From Batillaria attramentaria (lineage: Eukaryota > Mollusca > Gastropoda > Batillariidae), in assembly GCA_018292915.2 (NCBI GenBank), contig JACVVK020000169.1, forward strand, positions 975,001 through 1,039,000: a stretch of DNA of 64,000 bases, in the 5' to 3' direction. The notes under the pieces were generated by a model that had not been told where the DNA came from, did not search any database, and saw only the letters and a program-made list of their open reading frames with translations. The translations under genes and the position numbers were made by a program. Shown one piece after another: positions 22,720-35,010 of the stretch; the stretch's first letter is position 1; each line of letters opens with the position of its first letter.

Positions 22720-25700
22720 GTAAGTGAAAACGATGAGCCTGCTCTCTACTCTTCTTTTGTTTTGTGTTTTGTTAAAGAGTGTGACGTGGTTAATGGTATT
22801 CGAAAAATACATGTTATTTATTTTGTATACATGTATAAACTGTTTCCTGTCGTCGCTTCCAACTCTTCGCCATTTTGCCATTTCTATTTCTTCTCCCCAC
22901 CCCCACCCCCACCCCCTTCCCCGCCTTTTTCTTTACTGATCCGTCCCGTATGAAAGTCCGTGTGAATGTGTACGGATAGACCGTTATCGTCTCTGTTGAA
23001 ATGACGAACACAGTGCAGTACCCGTATGTAATTAGACCCGCTGTGTGTGCGTGTACCACGTGTCATGGTGATATGTATAGCGGAAGATATCAGTGACAAG
23101 TGCTAATCAAGCCACGTATTCAGCAGCCTCTGCACAGTTAGCGGCTTACGTACACATATTAAGTACAAAGCTAAATACAGATATATTAGTTACTATATTA
23201 GTTACTATAGTTCGCTGCTTACGAATACAATCATACTAAGTACCAAGACTGATATACAGATATATATTAGTTAAGTACTATAGTACACATGGACATCTAT
23301 TACCTGTCCGTCAGTTTGTGACTGATTTGTTAATGACAAACGAGCAGGACACTGATGCGCTCACTTCGCGTGATCGCCGAGCACTGACACCTGTGCCGGG
23401 AATTGAACGCTTTCCGCCAAAGTGCAATCGTCATCTGTCGCATTTGGTCGACCTAAGCGCATTATCGCAAGCTCTTTTTCGCGTGTCGGTAAATGTAATG
23501 GGATTGTTGTGAGGGGATTTTTGTGGACATTTAGTGAGCTTTTATACAGTCTGTTCACGTGACGCTCAGAGGGAGCGGGTTGGGGTGTGTGTGTGTGTGT
23601 GGGGGGGGGGGGGGAGAGAGAGAGAGAGAGAAACCCGTCAGCCAACTGATGGGGAAAAAGGGGCAAAGGGAACTGATGTGAATAAATGAGCGACACTTAT
23701 ACTACAAACGCGTAATCTTACCTCAGCGGCACTGCACTCCTCCGTGGCGTAAAATGTGTGTGCACAGTAAACACAAGTTTGTGGAGATGTGTGTCAAGCC
23801 AGATTTGTCATGGCGGGGCCAGCCTGTGACAGATAGGTCCAAATATAGTGCTGCGAGAAAGATAGACCTGTCATGTGTGTAACGAGCACGGATGACGTCT
23901 CATGATGGAGCGTCTTTCTGATCATCATGGCCTCGCGCGAGAACCAATGCTGCGATATCTCCATCGGGCGGCCGAGCGATCAATGAAGCGGAACAGCAGA
24001 GCGAAGGTTTTATTTTGGGGGGGCAAAGGAGGATCCAAGTTGGCAAGTCGTCCATTCACCCAGTCTGCGTGTCTCCTGTGTCCTCTCAGTTCGGTGCAGT
24101 ATATGCTTGGCGAGGGTCTCTGATGGGAATGGAGTGTTTACGCTGACCCTTTTTCAGCGGGCTAACTTGGTGCGTTGTGGAGTAGTAAGTGTGTCAGTGT
24201 CCGTGATGACAAGTCTAGCCGTTGCCTTTTGTTTACTTAATGAGTTTGCTGATTTAGTCTGCTGTGTGTGGTTGTTCTGTCACCTACCAGATCGGAGTAT
24301 TTGTTAATCTGCACATGGTCGATGGTCCTCCTTGGCATTTAAAAAAAAAATCATCTCGTGAGTCGGTGTGCATTCGGGATATTGTTGTCATCTGGTAATT
24401 TTGGGGAACACTGGCAAAACGCCAGCCGGCATCAAGTTTTGATTATGTGCAACTGTGCACAGATTTCGCTGCCTGTTGCAGCGGTGTTTCTTATTTCCTA
24501 CTTGTAATGGCAGTCAGCGTTTCACTGAGTGGCCAGTTTCTTTCCCGGCAACGGGTGTATCCAGTTACGCCGTGTCCTTTTGTTGAAATGATCGCATGAC
24601 CGCTTTTCACACAAGGGCCTCTAATTGTCTCACACTAGTCACAGCATTTTGGTGACTGACGTGCATGGAAAAGCCGACGACTAGACCGTGCTTCGCCGGT
24701 TGGAAGACGGGCTTACACGTGCCAAAGTGTACGACCCGAAATGGAGTGGATTCAGTCCTCTGATTTTCCTCAGTAAAGCTGCCACCCACAGCGTGAAACC
24801 GTGAGACACTCCTTTATTTATTTATTTATTGCTAGCGCAAATGATGAAAAATGGTCATACCTCTCCGCTGAGTTAACTTGAGAGAAAAAAGTCTTGCTCC
24901 ATTACTAATATGCACAGTTTGGTTACCTGTGAAAATCAGTAGTCCGCGGTGGTTGCCAGCACCCCGCTAACACTACCGTGCAAAGGGTCTTTGCTACCGT
25001 CTTTCCGACGGACACCTGCGAACTACAGCTGACGTGAAGAAACCCTGGAAGATAATTTCTATCTCTGTTGATCCTCCTATCAGCCATGTTATCACGCAGG
25101 ACCACCTCAGCGGTGACCACTGGCATGTGTTTGCCGACTGCTGCTGGCTAACTTGAATGGAGACAGGAGCGATTTTTATTGTTTATCAGTTATCAGTGCG
25201 GCACACGCACGGATGACATTATGGAATATTAAGTTAGGTGTGGCTGCAGTGAGTGGCCATTAAGTTTTGTGTATCGTGTGTGCAGCGTGTGTGATTATTA
25301 GTTCAGTCCTATTAACGGACGCGAAGCCACTGTCAGTATCAACACTGAGAGTGGTGAGGGGGATATGGAGAGGCCAGGGGAGGGGGCGGGATACTAGCTG
25401 TGAGTAACCATCTAGCTGATTTCAAGTCATTGATCAGTTTAGGTTCATTGGCCCGGCTTCCCTTTCGTTTTGTTGTGTGTGTGCTTTTGCTTTTCTGTCT
25501 TCGTATAATAGTACTTATTAAAACGTTGACAGCGGAAACACTGAACTCAGTTCAGTTACGAACGACGGCCGTATGCCGCGGCAGGCCGCTGAGGCGCGTA
25601 ACGTACAGTACATGTATACATGTGTAGTTTGTGTTCCTGACGGTAGATATGAATAGTCATGCACCGTATAAAACCGTAACGGGCGGCATCTTACTGGGCA

Positions 25701-25957
25701 GGAGACGCCGACAGCCAACACCAGGGTCGACATTATTACAGTAGAAGGTCTACCAGTATGGTTGGCAAAAATTCCTTAAAGCAGTCGGCATCATTAGGCA
25801 CACGCTGAAAATACATAAGTCCTTGTCTTTGAGGCCGGGGGGGGGGGGGGGGGGCTGAATTTCAGACAGATCGAGAGAGCACATCGGAAAGGAGAATCGA
25901 AGCGATCGTTAGAATATTCAGTATTACTGGGTTAGAGTCATCACTGAGCAACTGCGG
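22720..25957 (+). other. Start of the large first intron (after exon A)
   Basis: Follows the exon A donor. Only simple repeats and a 16-G run (25839-25854) are recognised. Confidence 0.6.
23585..23632. repeat. (GT)n-G14-(GA)n compound tract
   Basis: Three simple repeats directly abut each other within the first large intron. Confidence 0.95.
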
Positions 25958-26839
25958 CCCGGTGTAGCATCCGGTCCGGTCCCCCCTCTGAAGTAGTCCC
26001 CCGGGGGACCAATTCGTGGCAAAAACTGCTCTGTAATGGTCCCCCCCTTAGACATCCAGCCTCGTTTTCGACTGGTCCCCCTGGGCGATTTTGGTCCCCC
26101 CTCGCATCCAAAATAGGCCCCCTCTCGAACTGGTCCCCCTCTTTTCTAACCAATGTAGAGCTATGTCAGTATTTATTTTTAACTTTATTGTTACAAAACT
26201 TTATTGTCCCCAAAAGCACAGGGCCATAGGAACATTTTTATTCTTTTTTTCCGATTTATGTGCTTGTTGTTATTTTTGTGTGTGTGAGATATATTTGTTT
26301 GGTTGTGTTCTTGTTTCTTTCAGTTGTTTTTTTGCATTGGTTCTTTTTTGCTGTCCACATTTCCTGTCATTTTTTTAAACTGGAAATAGCATTTAGAGAA
26401 TAACATCAAAGACCAAGTATCTAATATTTTCTATACAACGCCATAGAAAAAATATTTCTTCAAAATTAAGTAAGTGTCCATGACATGAAAACTAGTTGCC
26501 ACCTTTGGCTTTCAGCGTACTTCAAGTAGACAGTCAAGACTGAGTACCAGTGTCTCAAATCATGACCCTTGAAACAACAAAAACAGCAGAAGACTAACAG
26601 TTCTGGTCTAAGGAGTGACACAAAAAACAGGAGCAAAGTGATGTCCAAGATTCATTATATAAATTACTCTGTCTGTTTTCAATGGGGCCGATTGCCAAAC
26701 TGGCCCGTATTTCAGCCACCTAGGTTGTCGGCCTGGAGCCTCTCTTGTGAACACATACACGGGCGTGTCCAAGAGGGTGGCTGCAGCAAATATCTCAACC
26801 TCGGTGGCCCAAGTACGGAATGAATTGTCGTGTACTTAT

Positions 26840-26957
26840 AATTATAGGCATGTTTGACACGAGTCACGTGACGTGTCAAGAAGCGTGGCGACCGTTTATA
26901 ATTATAGGCATGTTTGACACGAGTCACGTGACGTGTCAAGAAGCGTGGCGACCGTTT
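26840..26957. repeat. Tandem duplication, about 59 bp x 2, each with GTCACGTGAC
   Basis: Two essentially identical units run head to tail from TATAATTATAGGCATGTTTG to GCGTGGCGACCGTTT. Each contains the palindromic E-box GTCACGTGAC. The unit's right edge (GTGGCGACCGTTTTCTCATC) occurs a third time at about 27069, inside the adjacent inverted repeat. Confidence 0.85.
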
Positions 26958-26997
26958 TCTCATCCCACAAAAAAAAAAAAAAAAAAAAGAGAAAACA

Positions 26998-27189
26998 AAT
27001 CTAAACTTTTAAAAGTGATTTAACTTCGTAGATTTGCCGTTCTATGTAGCCTATACTTTTGTTTTTTAGTGGCGACCGTTTTCTCATCCCACAAAAAAAA
27101 AGAAAAGAGAAAATAAAAAAAAAAAAAGTATAGGCTACATAGAACGGCAAATCTACGAAGTTCAATCACTTTTAAAAGTTTAGATTTGA
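26998..27189. repeat. Inverted repeat, arms of about 62 bp
   Basis: The left arm, AAATCTAAACTTTTAAAAGT through CCTATACTTTT (to about 27061), is matched in reverse complement by 27127-27189. The 65-bp centre repeats the GTGGCGACCGTTTTCTCATC plus poly-A segment found just before the left arm. It is nested inside the foldback-type element. Confidence 0.85.
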
Positions 27190-27271
27190 CACTGTAACCT
27201 TGACCCAGTTCAAGATCATCTTGAATAACATCTCTGTACAAAAATGAAAATAATTATACATATAATGAAAG

Positions 27272-27339
<68 letters not shown>

Positions 27340-27480
27340 TTGCGTGCGTGCGTGCGTGAGTGAGTGTGCACGCGTGCGTGCGTGCGTGCATAATGTGTGT
27401 GTGTGTGTGTGTTTGAGAGATGGGGGGAGGAGAGAAAGTGTGGGGGGCGAGAGAGAGAGAGAGAGAGTGAGAGAGATCCA
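27272..27480. repeat. (GT)n/(CGTG)n/(GA)n tract inside the foldback-type element
   Basis: GT, CGTG and GA blocks lie in the interior next to the right arm. Confidence 0.95.
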
Positions 27481-30400
27481 GAGTCACGTTTTCTACTGAG
27501 TTGACACACACTATAACAATAAAGTTAAAAATAAATACTGACATAGCTCTACATTGGTTAGAAAAGAGGGGGACCAGTTCGAGAGGGGGCCTACTTTGGA
27601 TGCGAGGGGGGACCAAAATCGCCCAGGGGGACCAGTCGAAAACGAGGCTGGATGTCTAAGGGGGGACCATTATAGAGCAGTTTTTGCCACGAATTGGTCC
27701 CCCGGGGGACTGCTTCAGAGGGGGGACCGGACCGGATCCTACACCGGGGAAGGACCCGCGACAATTTTGGACACAACTCAGTGACCTGACCGCTCAGATA
27801 TACTAGGTACTGTTGACTGTCTCCTCTGAAGTAATAGAGCTCTGCTTCTCCAGATTTTCTAGCGTAATACTTTTTTTAAGCCAGCAATTTTGGACATAAT
27901 GACCATCAATGCGTATCCCAGATTTGGCCAACCGCGCAGGACGCGCGCCGTCAAGGCTGGTGCTAAATTTGGCTACACTTATTTCAGCTAGGTCTCGCCG
28001 CGCTAGCCAGGGGGGCTTGACAGGGGTGAGGGGGGGATACAGTTTCACACTATATCTCGGTGTCTGGTGTCGGAGGGTCATTCCTCTTCTCGTGGTCTGT
28101 TTCTGGGTCTAGTGAGTAGCCAGGTCGTGGTTGTAGTGAGGACCAGAGAGAAACTGAGCCTGACGTAAACGGGCCCTGGTTTACTACGCACCCTCACTGG
28201 CCTTTGTTTTCTTCTGACGGCCTTCGTTGACAGTGCGCTTTCATGGCTGGAGCACTTTACCTGGTTCCTCGTTTCGATTGGAGGGTCGCCCGTGACTGAA
28301 GGACGCATTACTATTTGATTTACCTCTGAGGATCCTTAAACGCTTGTTTCAGGCACCCAGTGCTAGCATAGTGTGCCTACGTCATCCGGACTCTGTGTGT
28401 GTGTGTGTGTGTGTGTGTGCGGTGCTTATTCGTGTGTGACATTTTGTAGAAAAACTGTATGGTACGCCAAGGGCGGGCCCAGCAGAGTGAGAGCGCTGTT
28501 TCCGTACGTATAAAATTTATGGGGGTCAATTTGTGATTATGTGGTGAGGTGGTGGTGGTTATCGTGAAGTTGATGGACGCCAGATGGCTGTGATAAATTT
28601 ACTTTGATGTTCGTGATCACCCGGCTGCGCTTGGTGTGTTGACAGATGTAACACCTGAGAAAATATGGACTTACAGTTTGTTTTGACGCGATAGGCCAGG
28701 AGGAAACGGTTATCAGCAGGAAAAAGTTTATACCAGAACTTCCGATGAAAGCAGACTTTTCCCTACATGATAGTGTTGCTACAGGGCGCTCATTGCGGCA
28801 TAGTGTGAAACCCACTTCTTGCGTACAAATAGAAAAGCCTCGGAAGCATCCATTATCCACTGGGGTAGGCTATATAGCGGCTTACTTCTGCTGTCGGAAA
28901 TTAATTCACTAGCTATAAAACAGCCCGTCCATAAAATCCCTGGACCTGTGCAAACAATCCCTGATAACTTTCACTTACCGTTGAACTGACGGAACCAGCA
29001 TTTCCGGCGTCGGTGTTGGCATACGCTAATCTGGAATGCCGGGATGCTGTATACGCGATGAAATTATGCATTTTTTGTCGCCAGGGTTGGAGAAAAGATT
29101 ACATTAAGAGTTTCCGGTTTGGAAGGGGATGGAGACGCCGGAAGGGGGGGGGGGGTAATTTGGGAGAAGCTGAACAGCCATGGCACTAGGCCTAACCAGC
29201 ACGTGGATTTTTTTGTTCAGTTGTTGTCAGTTGTTGTTGTTTTTGGCCGGCTGTACAACACAGTGCGCAGGCGGCCACTCCCGGCGAAGGTGGATTGCTC
29301 AGCTTTGCTCCCATAACACCGGCTGAAAAGGATGTCTGATTTTCTGTCTTCTGAAGTTCCGTAAGAACAAGGGAACGCTGATCAGTTTCAAGTCGCGCAG
29401 AGAAAAAAAAAATCAGTCTATATACATGTAATTTCAAGCTTAGTTCAGTTTCTGGCCGAATTCTTGTCCGGGCAAAGCTTATGCAGGTCCATCTTGTTCG
29501 CCATCCAGTGTTCACTGAGTAGGGATAATGATAACGTTAACACGGCATGACCAGCCCTGGTGTAATCATTAAATTGAAGGCTTCCGAAAGTGTTGCTTCA
29601 CTACTGAAAAGAGAACTGTCCGCGTATGCACAGTCACATGTACCTTTTCGATTCATGATGAAGTTAATGTGTGGATCACACACGTACACGCCTGAGTCAC
29701 GCCTGACTCGGAATACTTTTGTTAGAGGGAACGTTGTAAACGTGAGAGACGGAAAGGTGTGTTGAGGTTGTTCTTTCAGTCTTTTGTTGCTTTGCAAAAA
29801 CGACCTTTAGCCCGGCGCTAGGGACTGACACTGAAACTGCCGAGATCCGCCTGCACACAGCTTTTTCTTTCACAGGGGTGACGCATAGGTCTCTACAGAT
29901 GTAAAGGCCCTGTTCAGCTCATACTCAGTTTGCAACGGCAGTGTTGGACTGTGTTCAGGTTGGTAGGAACTGTGTGTGAGTTTCAGGCTTGTGTTTTCGG
30001 GGACATTCTCTTGCAAGAGTTCGAAGGGTGAGGTCCATTCCTTTTTCAACTATCAGTTACCATCCCTAGGCGTGATTATGCACAGGATTCGACAGGCGAC
30101 ATTCTAGTGAAAACGAGAGATCAAGGTGAGGTGAAAGTATCACACCGGTGACGCGGCTATGCCGCGAATCCGACCGGCTGTCGGCCGCAGTGACTGTTTT
30201 AGGCCGGAAAAGCGCGAGACGCATGCGGTGACGTACAAGAATGCTGCCAGGAAGGCTAAAAACTGAAATGAATTTGATCATATTGTTATATGCAAATATC
30301 AGTAAGACTTTCATCTTCCCACCCAAAGTGATTTTACATCGAAAATGTTATTCATGTAAGGACACGAGTCATATTTGTTCGACTGCAATGAGACTCGAGA

Positions 30401-31091
30401 GCTATTTTGCAGTTTAACACGAAGCTGACAAAAAATACCACGTTAATTCCAGCAGTTTCAAAACAGACACGTATCCGTGATATCTTTGTGACTTGCATCC
30501 CAAATTTCGTGACGTAGAATGCTTTAGTGTTTTCGCAATTTAAAAAAATATCAGAGCAGTGCGAAATCCTCGGCTAAGAACCGGCCAACCGTCTGGTTTG
30601 ATGCTGGCTATGAACCAGCTGCCTCCTTGGATATGAACCGGCCAATACTCCACATTTCTGGCTGAAGAAAAGTTGCGAACAACGAGGGTGTCTGCGGTAT
30701 TTTTAACAGTTACACGTTTGCATACTGACACGGTGATAACAGGAAATACCAACGCAGCATTTAGTTAGACAATTTCAAGGTCATTCCGCACTATCTGAGC
30801 TATACATCACTAGCGCCAGTGAATAGACCTGGAAGTCTTAATCTATGATCCCATGTAGTTAGGTGACTGTTTCTCATGTGAATGCCAGGGAAACTGGAAA
30901 ACATGTACTCATATAATTATTAGGTTTGGATAAAAATTTGTTTTGTTTATGGAAAGAAGACATCGACTTTACCCAGTAACCCCATCCAGAGATTTTTTTT
31001 TTATTAATGGAAAGGAATAATAAAAGTATTATAACCAACAAACCATCCAAAAGTGAGAGGAGGAACACTTACAGTGGTGCGATGAATTTTT

Positions 31092-32664
31092 TTAAAATGT
31101 TATTTCGTATGAAGATGGAGATGAGAATGAAAATGAGTATGAAAGATGATTTGGAGTTATGGCTTCAAATGTATGATTTGTGGTGTGTATCAGTGCGCGT
31201 GTGTGTTGGTTAGTGTTTATCAGTGTGAGTGTGTGCTGGTTTGTTAGGTGTCTGTAGAAGTGGTGTGCGTGGGCATCTGTGTGGGTGTGTGGCTGGGTTT
31301 GGAAGTAACGTTTTTTTCTGCAGTGTGGTGAAGGTAAGAGTGGTCTGTGTGTTCTGTTTGGTGTGGCGTATGTGGATGTTGTGTATGGGTGTCGTGGTTT
31401 TAGTGCAGTGAATTTGGGGTGTGATGAGGATGATGTGGGTGCAGATGTGGATGTGGATGTGAATGGTGTGTGCGTATATGTAGATGAGGGTGGTTTAGAT
31501 GCGGATGTGGAAGATGTTGATGTACGTGTAGGTTTGCTTGATGAGGGTGCTTCAGGTAGGGGTCCAGATGAGGGTGGTTCAGGTGTGTGTGTGGATGAGG
31601 GTGGTGGTTTGGTTGAGAGTGGGGCAGATGTGGATGAGTGTGAGGGTAGTGTAAGTGTGGATGGGGGTGGTGCAGATGTAGATGTGGTTTGTGTGTGCAC
31701 AGGTTTAGGTGTGGATGCAGGTGTATGTGTAGGTGTGGGCATGCGTAAGCGTGGTGGTAGAGGTGTGTTATTAGTGCATGCGTCAAGTATTGTCATATGT
31801 TGTGTCTGTTCCTGTACGCGGTGTGATCATGTGTTTCAATCTGTCAATTATGTTCATTATGTTGTCTGTAAGCAGTGTTGTTGTGTTCAGTATGGAGTAG
31901 CCTTGATTGTGTGGTATGATTGAAGGTCCATTATGCGGTGAATGAGTGCACTTTTGATTCTAAGGTTGATGTCTGTAAGTAAGTTTTGCATAAAGAAGTG
32001 TGTTGCGCCTGGTAGTGTGAGATGTGGTGCATAATTATGTGAGTGTCGCTGGAAGTAAGTTGTTGGTGGTGGTGTTGTGTGAGTGGATGTCAGTGATGAG
32101 CTGGTTTAGTTGGTGTGCAATGTAGAAGTGTTGCAGTGCTGTGTCAGTGTCTCTTGTGTATGTGTCCTGGGTTTGTCGAATTCTCTGTTAATGATTTCCA
32201 ATTCCTCTGAAGTGTTTGTGTATTGTGTCGTGGTTTGTGTTGCGTGTTCTGTGTTTGTATCTGTGGTGTGTGTCATGGTGTGTGTTATGGTGTTTGTTGA
32301 GTGTTCTGTGTTTGTGTCTGTAGTGTGAGCTGTGGTGTGTGTTGCGGTGTAAGCTGGGGTGTGTTCCGGTGTTGTGTAGGTTGAAATATTTTCAGGTGAT
32401 GATGATGAGAAGAGTGAAGATGGATAATTGATATTGATAGATGAGGATGATGTCTGTGGTGTGGTCATTTCTGTGGAAAGAAAATAAGTAGTTCGGTAAA
32501 TATGGTTGTGTCTTTGTTTCTTTTATCTTAATTGTGAAGCGAGGAGATATGGTTGTGGAAAAAAGGAGGAAGGGGGGGGGGGTTGAAATTGGAAGGGTAG
32601 GGAAATATTTTTTTGAAAATAACACTGGTGGGTTATTATCCACTATGTTCCCTGACAGTTTCAT
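31092..32664 (-). other. Thr/Pro/Ser/His-rich reverse-strand open frames inside the TIR element
   Basis: On the minus strand the element holds a chain of partly overlapping open frames. From right to left they are: a segment near 32664-32392; a Thr/Ser/His-rich frame with an ordinary-looking stretch SEELEIINREFDKP (32468-32106); and a 234-codon Ser/Thr/Pro-rich frame (31796-31092). In the other copy the matching frames are shifted (for example 1451-1182 and 1052-660). The + strand is a degenerate GATGNG/GGTG series, so all frames lack stops and openness is weak evidence of coding. A decayed mucin-like cargo protein and a non-coding minisatellite are both possible. Confidence 0.3.
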
Positions 32665-32911
32665 CTGAAATGGGACACCTAAAACCCCCTAAATCATAAT
32701 ATTCGCATAGGAGAAAAGAAAGGAGAAGCTGGTCGGTTCTTAGCCACGCACAAACCAAATAGAGGCTGGTTCTTAGCCGGGGCGAGTGCCGGTTCATAAC
32801 CACAAAATGTTCACTACCAATTTTCTTTCTCGAACTGCGCGCGATGTAAGCCACAAATGGCAATAATTTTCTAGGTATGGCTGCAAGACATATTATAAAA
32901 CTAGGACGTTT

Positions 32912-33145
32912 TCATAAACTTGACTTTCCTTTCTGTAATTTTATATTATCGCGAATGAAAGTGAATTTTCTACAGAAAACGAGACTAAATTGTTTCCAAC
33001 GTGAGTGTACGCGCAAGTAGCACCACAAAAACCACTTACGAGTTGAACAGAGACCTTCTGCGACAAGACAGGCCAACCTCAGGTCGAGACAAGCTTTCAC
33101 GTGTACAGCGCAGATGATTTTCTGAGAGAAGTCGCGTGCGGCCAA
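32912..33145 (-). other. 77-codon reverse frame conserved in both TIR-element copies
   Basis: Both copies (this one and 2161-2394) keep an uninterrupted minus-strand frame starting MAARDFSQKIICAVHVK, about 60 bases inside the right terminal repeat, with two amino-acid differences. No family is recognised. High nucleotide identity alone could explain the conservation. Confidence 0.2.
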
Positions 33146-34215
33146 GCAACGCCAGCGCTCAACGCCGCAAGCCGGTTAGAATTGGGATAGCAGCGTCACC
33201 GGTGTGAAGTATGATGTGACGCTCAGTGTAGGCGTCAATAGGTTAGCTCGCCTGTCTGGCAGTGGCAGTATCGGCACATGGCTTTTTTGGTCCTCTTTAT
33301 TTTTTTAAACAAATTCTTTAATGCATGCTTATATATTTAGTGTTCACAACAGAACAAGCGCCGACGAGGGTCAGGAGACACGAACAAATTCAAGGCCTCG
33401 GACTGTGTGGTAGTTCGTCCTGTGTGTTGGCGTTTTCAGTAGGAACTGATCGAGAATACCCTACGTTGTACGTGACGATAACGTGTCTTGACTTACGTTC
33501 ACACAGTGTGTAAACGGGAAAGCGGTTTTCCTGTATGTGGATTCAAGTAACGTCAGGAAGTGTTTCTTACGCATGGCTTGCATTCAGGACTTGATCACAC
33601 TAAGCTCTTGCAGTCAATTACGGTGACTCGCAGTCACTCAGTGTTACGGTATGTGGCGGCGAGACTACTGTATTTATGCCAAGGTACCCATTTGTGCTTG
33701 GCAGGGGTACAAGTGACATCTCTAGACTCAATCAGTCTCGGTTCCGTAGCAGTCGTTCAGTTGTGCCGGCGTTTCTTTTGTGGGGGTACCAGGCAGCGTC
33801 TGTGTACAATTAGGTGGGTGTCTGTGACTTTACATATCAAGTTTTACGCGCGGCCCCACGTGGATCTGACGGGTGGACGGAAAGCTTTGTGTGTTGATTG
33901 TGTTGAAGTGTCTCACGGTCTGATTGACGACATCACTGACGAGACTTGAAGTGTGTTAATACGCCGGTTTCCTTTGACGACACTGCGGGACTCTCATTAC
34001 GGGTGGATAGTCAACACACAGCACGTTTTCAAGTTCCAGGCTTTTCAGTCTCGACATCATACTGACGCATTCTCTCTGCTCCGTCTGTGGTGCTTGTCAG
34101 ATGGGATATGAGTTCACTGATTTAGTGATTAGTTCATCTTGAAAAGTGCAAAGTCAGCCGTGGTATAGAAACCTGTTATTTTTCACTTCGGTAAAACTCA
34201 GTCCTTGGCGCTGAG

Positions 34216-34402
34216 GGGAGCCGGCCGGGACAGCCGAATGGTAGAGCGTCAGGTTGGACTTCAGTTCAGTGCTAGGGTCGTAAGTTCGAATCCCGTCTGA
34301 GGTCAGATATTTGTGCTGGCCTTTTCTCGTTTCCCCTTCTTTGATATCACCCATACGCGGTGGAAAAGGACGTTAAGCTCCCAAACACCCACCCACCCAT
34401 CC
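34216..34402 (+). mobile_element. SINE family 1, full length, 14-bp target duplication
   Basis: TCCTTGGCGCTGAG is exact at 34202-34215 and 34403-34416. The A-box to anticodon region has a small internal expansion (GTCAGGTTGGACTTCAGTTC). Confidence 0.92.
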
Positions 34403-34721
34403 TCCTTGGCGCTGAGTAGATTAACTGAATTGTTTCGGCGTATGATTTGTTCTGCTGTCGGCCAAGTTCTGTTGATAGTGCGAATTTAGTAAATTCTCAT
34501 TGTACCACATCTGATTTACGAAGTTTTGTGATCATTGATGTCAACATCCTATTTATAGCTAAAGTTAGGAATGCAAATCCCAGTGTGAGTGACAACGGAG
34601 ACACTTGCAAGTGGGATGTTTGACTTAAAGTGTAGAAATGTAGAGTAGGATGAAAGCCAGCTATCTGTCATGCACCAGATAAGGAAGAGAAAAATGGCAG
34701 TTGCTGAACTGACCTTTCCAT

Positions 34722-35010
34722 ATCAGTGTATGAAATACCCCTGCATCCATCCAGTCTTGTGTTCGGAGAAGGATGCAACATTGTTTGAGAATTGGTGGGG
34801 GGGGGGGGGGGGAGCCGGGCTGACGCTGTTGTCTTGAAAAATGACACCGCGTCAACAACACGTTCCCATCCCATAAACGATAGAGTGGGTTTCCCCCTGC
34901 ATCCACCCAGTCTTGCGTTTGGACAAGGCTGCAGCATTGTATTTGAGGAAAACCACAACCGGACTGACGACTTGCCCTGAGAAATGACATCACGTCACTG
35001 AGCAAAACTT
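34722..35010. repeat. Diverged tandem duplication, about 145-bp unit
   Basis: CCCCTGCATCCATCCAGTCT...GCAACATTGTTTGAG...GGGCTGACG (from about 34737) recurs as CCCCTGCATCCACCCAGTCT...GCAGCATTGTATTTGAG...GGACTGACG (from about 34893). An 18-G run interrupts the first unit. Confidence 0.7.

Larger units (their letters stand above)
25958..27748. mobile_element. Foldback-type element with arms of about 240 bp rich in GGTCCCCC
   Basis: The left arm (25958-26204) and right arm (27512-27748) are near-perfect reverse complements. Both start CCCGGTGTAG from the outside and contain the palindrome GTCCCCCGGGGGAC and several spaced GGTCCCCC units. The 1.3-kb interior carries a 59-bp tandem duplication, a second nested inverted repeat and a GT/GC microsatellite, but no coding sequence. 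No clear flanking target duplication is visible. Confidence 0.65.
30141..33206. mobile_element. TIR DNA element, about 3.07 kb (complete copy)
   Basis: The left end begins CACACCGGTGACGCGGCTAT, and the reverse complement of the right end begins CACACCGGTGACGCTGCTAT. Similarity continues imperfectly for about 45 bp. The element is flanked by a 6-bp direct duplication AAGTAT (30135-30140 and 33207-33212). Subterminal motifs face inward: GGCTAAGAACCGGCC at 30572, GGCTATGAACCAGC at 30606 and ATATGAACCGGCC at 30631, mirrored by GGTCGGTTCTTAGCC at 32731, GGCTGGTTCTTAGCC at 32764 and GCCGGTTCATAAC at 32788. TIRs, subterminal repeats and a fixed-length duplication are hallmarks of cut-and-paste elements. 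No DDE transposase is seen, so it is probably non-autonomous. The 6-bp duplication does not by itself identify the superfamily. Confidence 0.75.
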
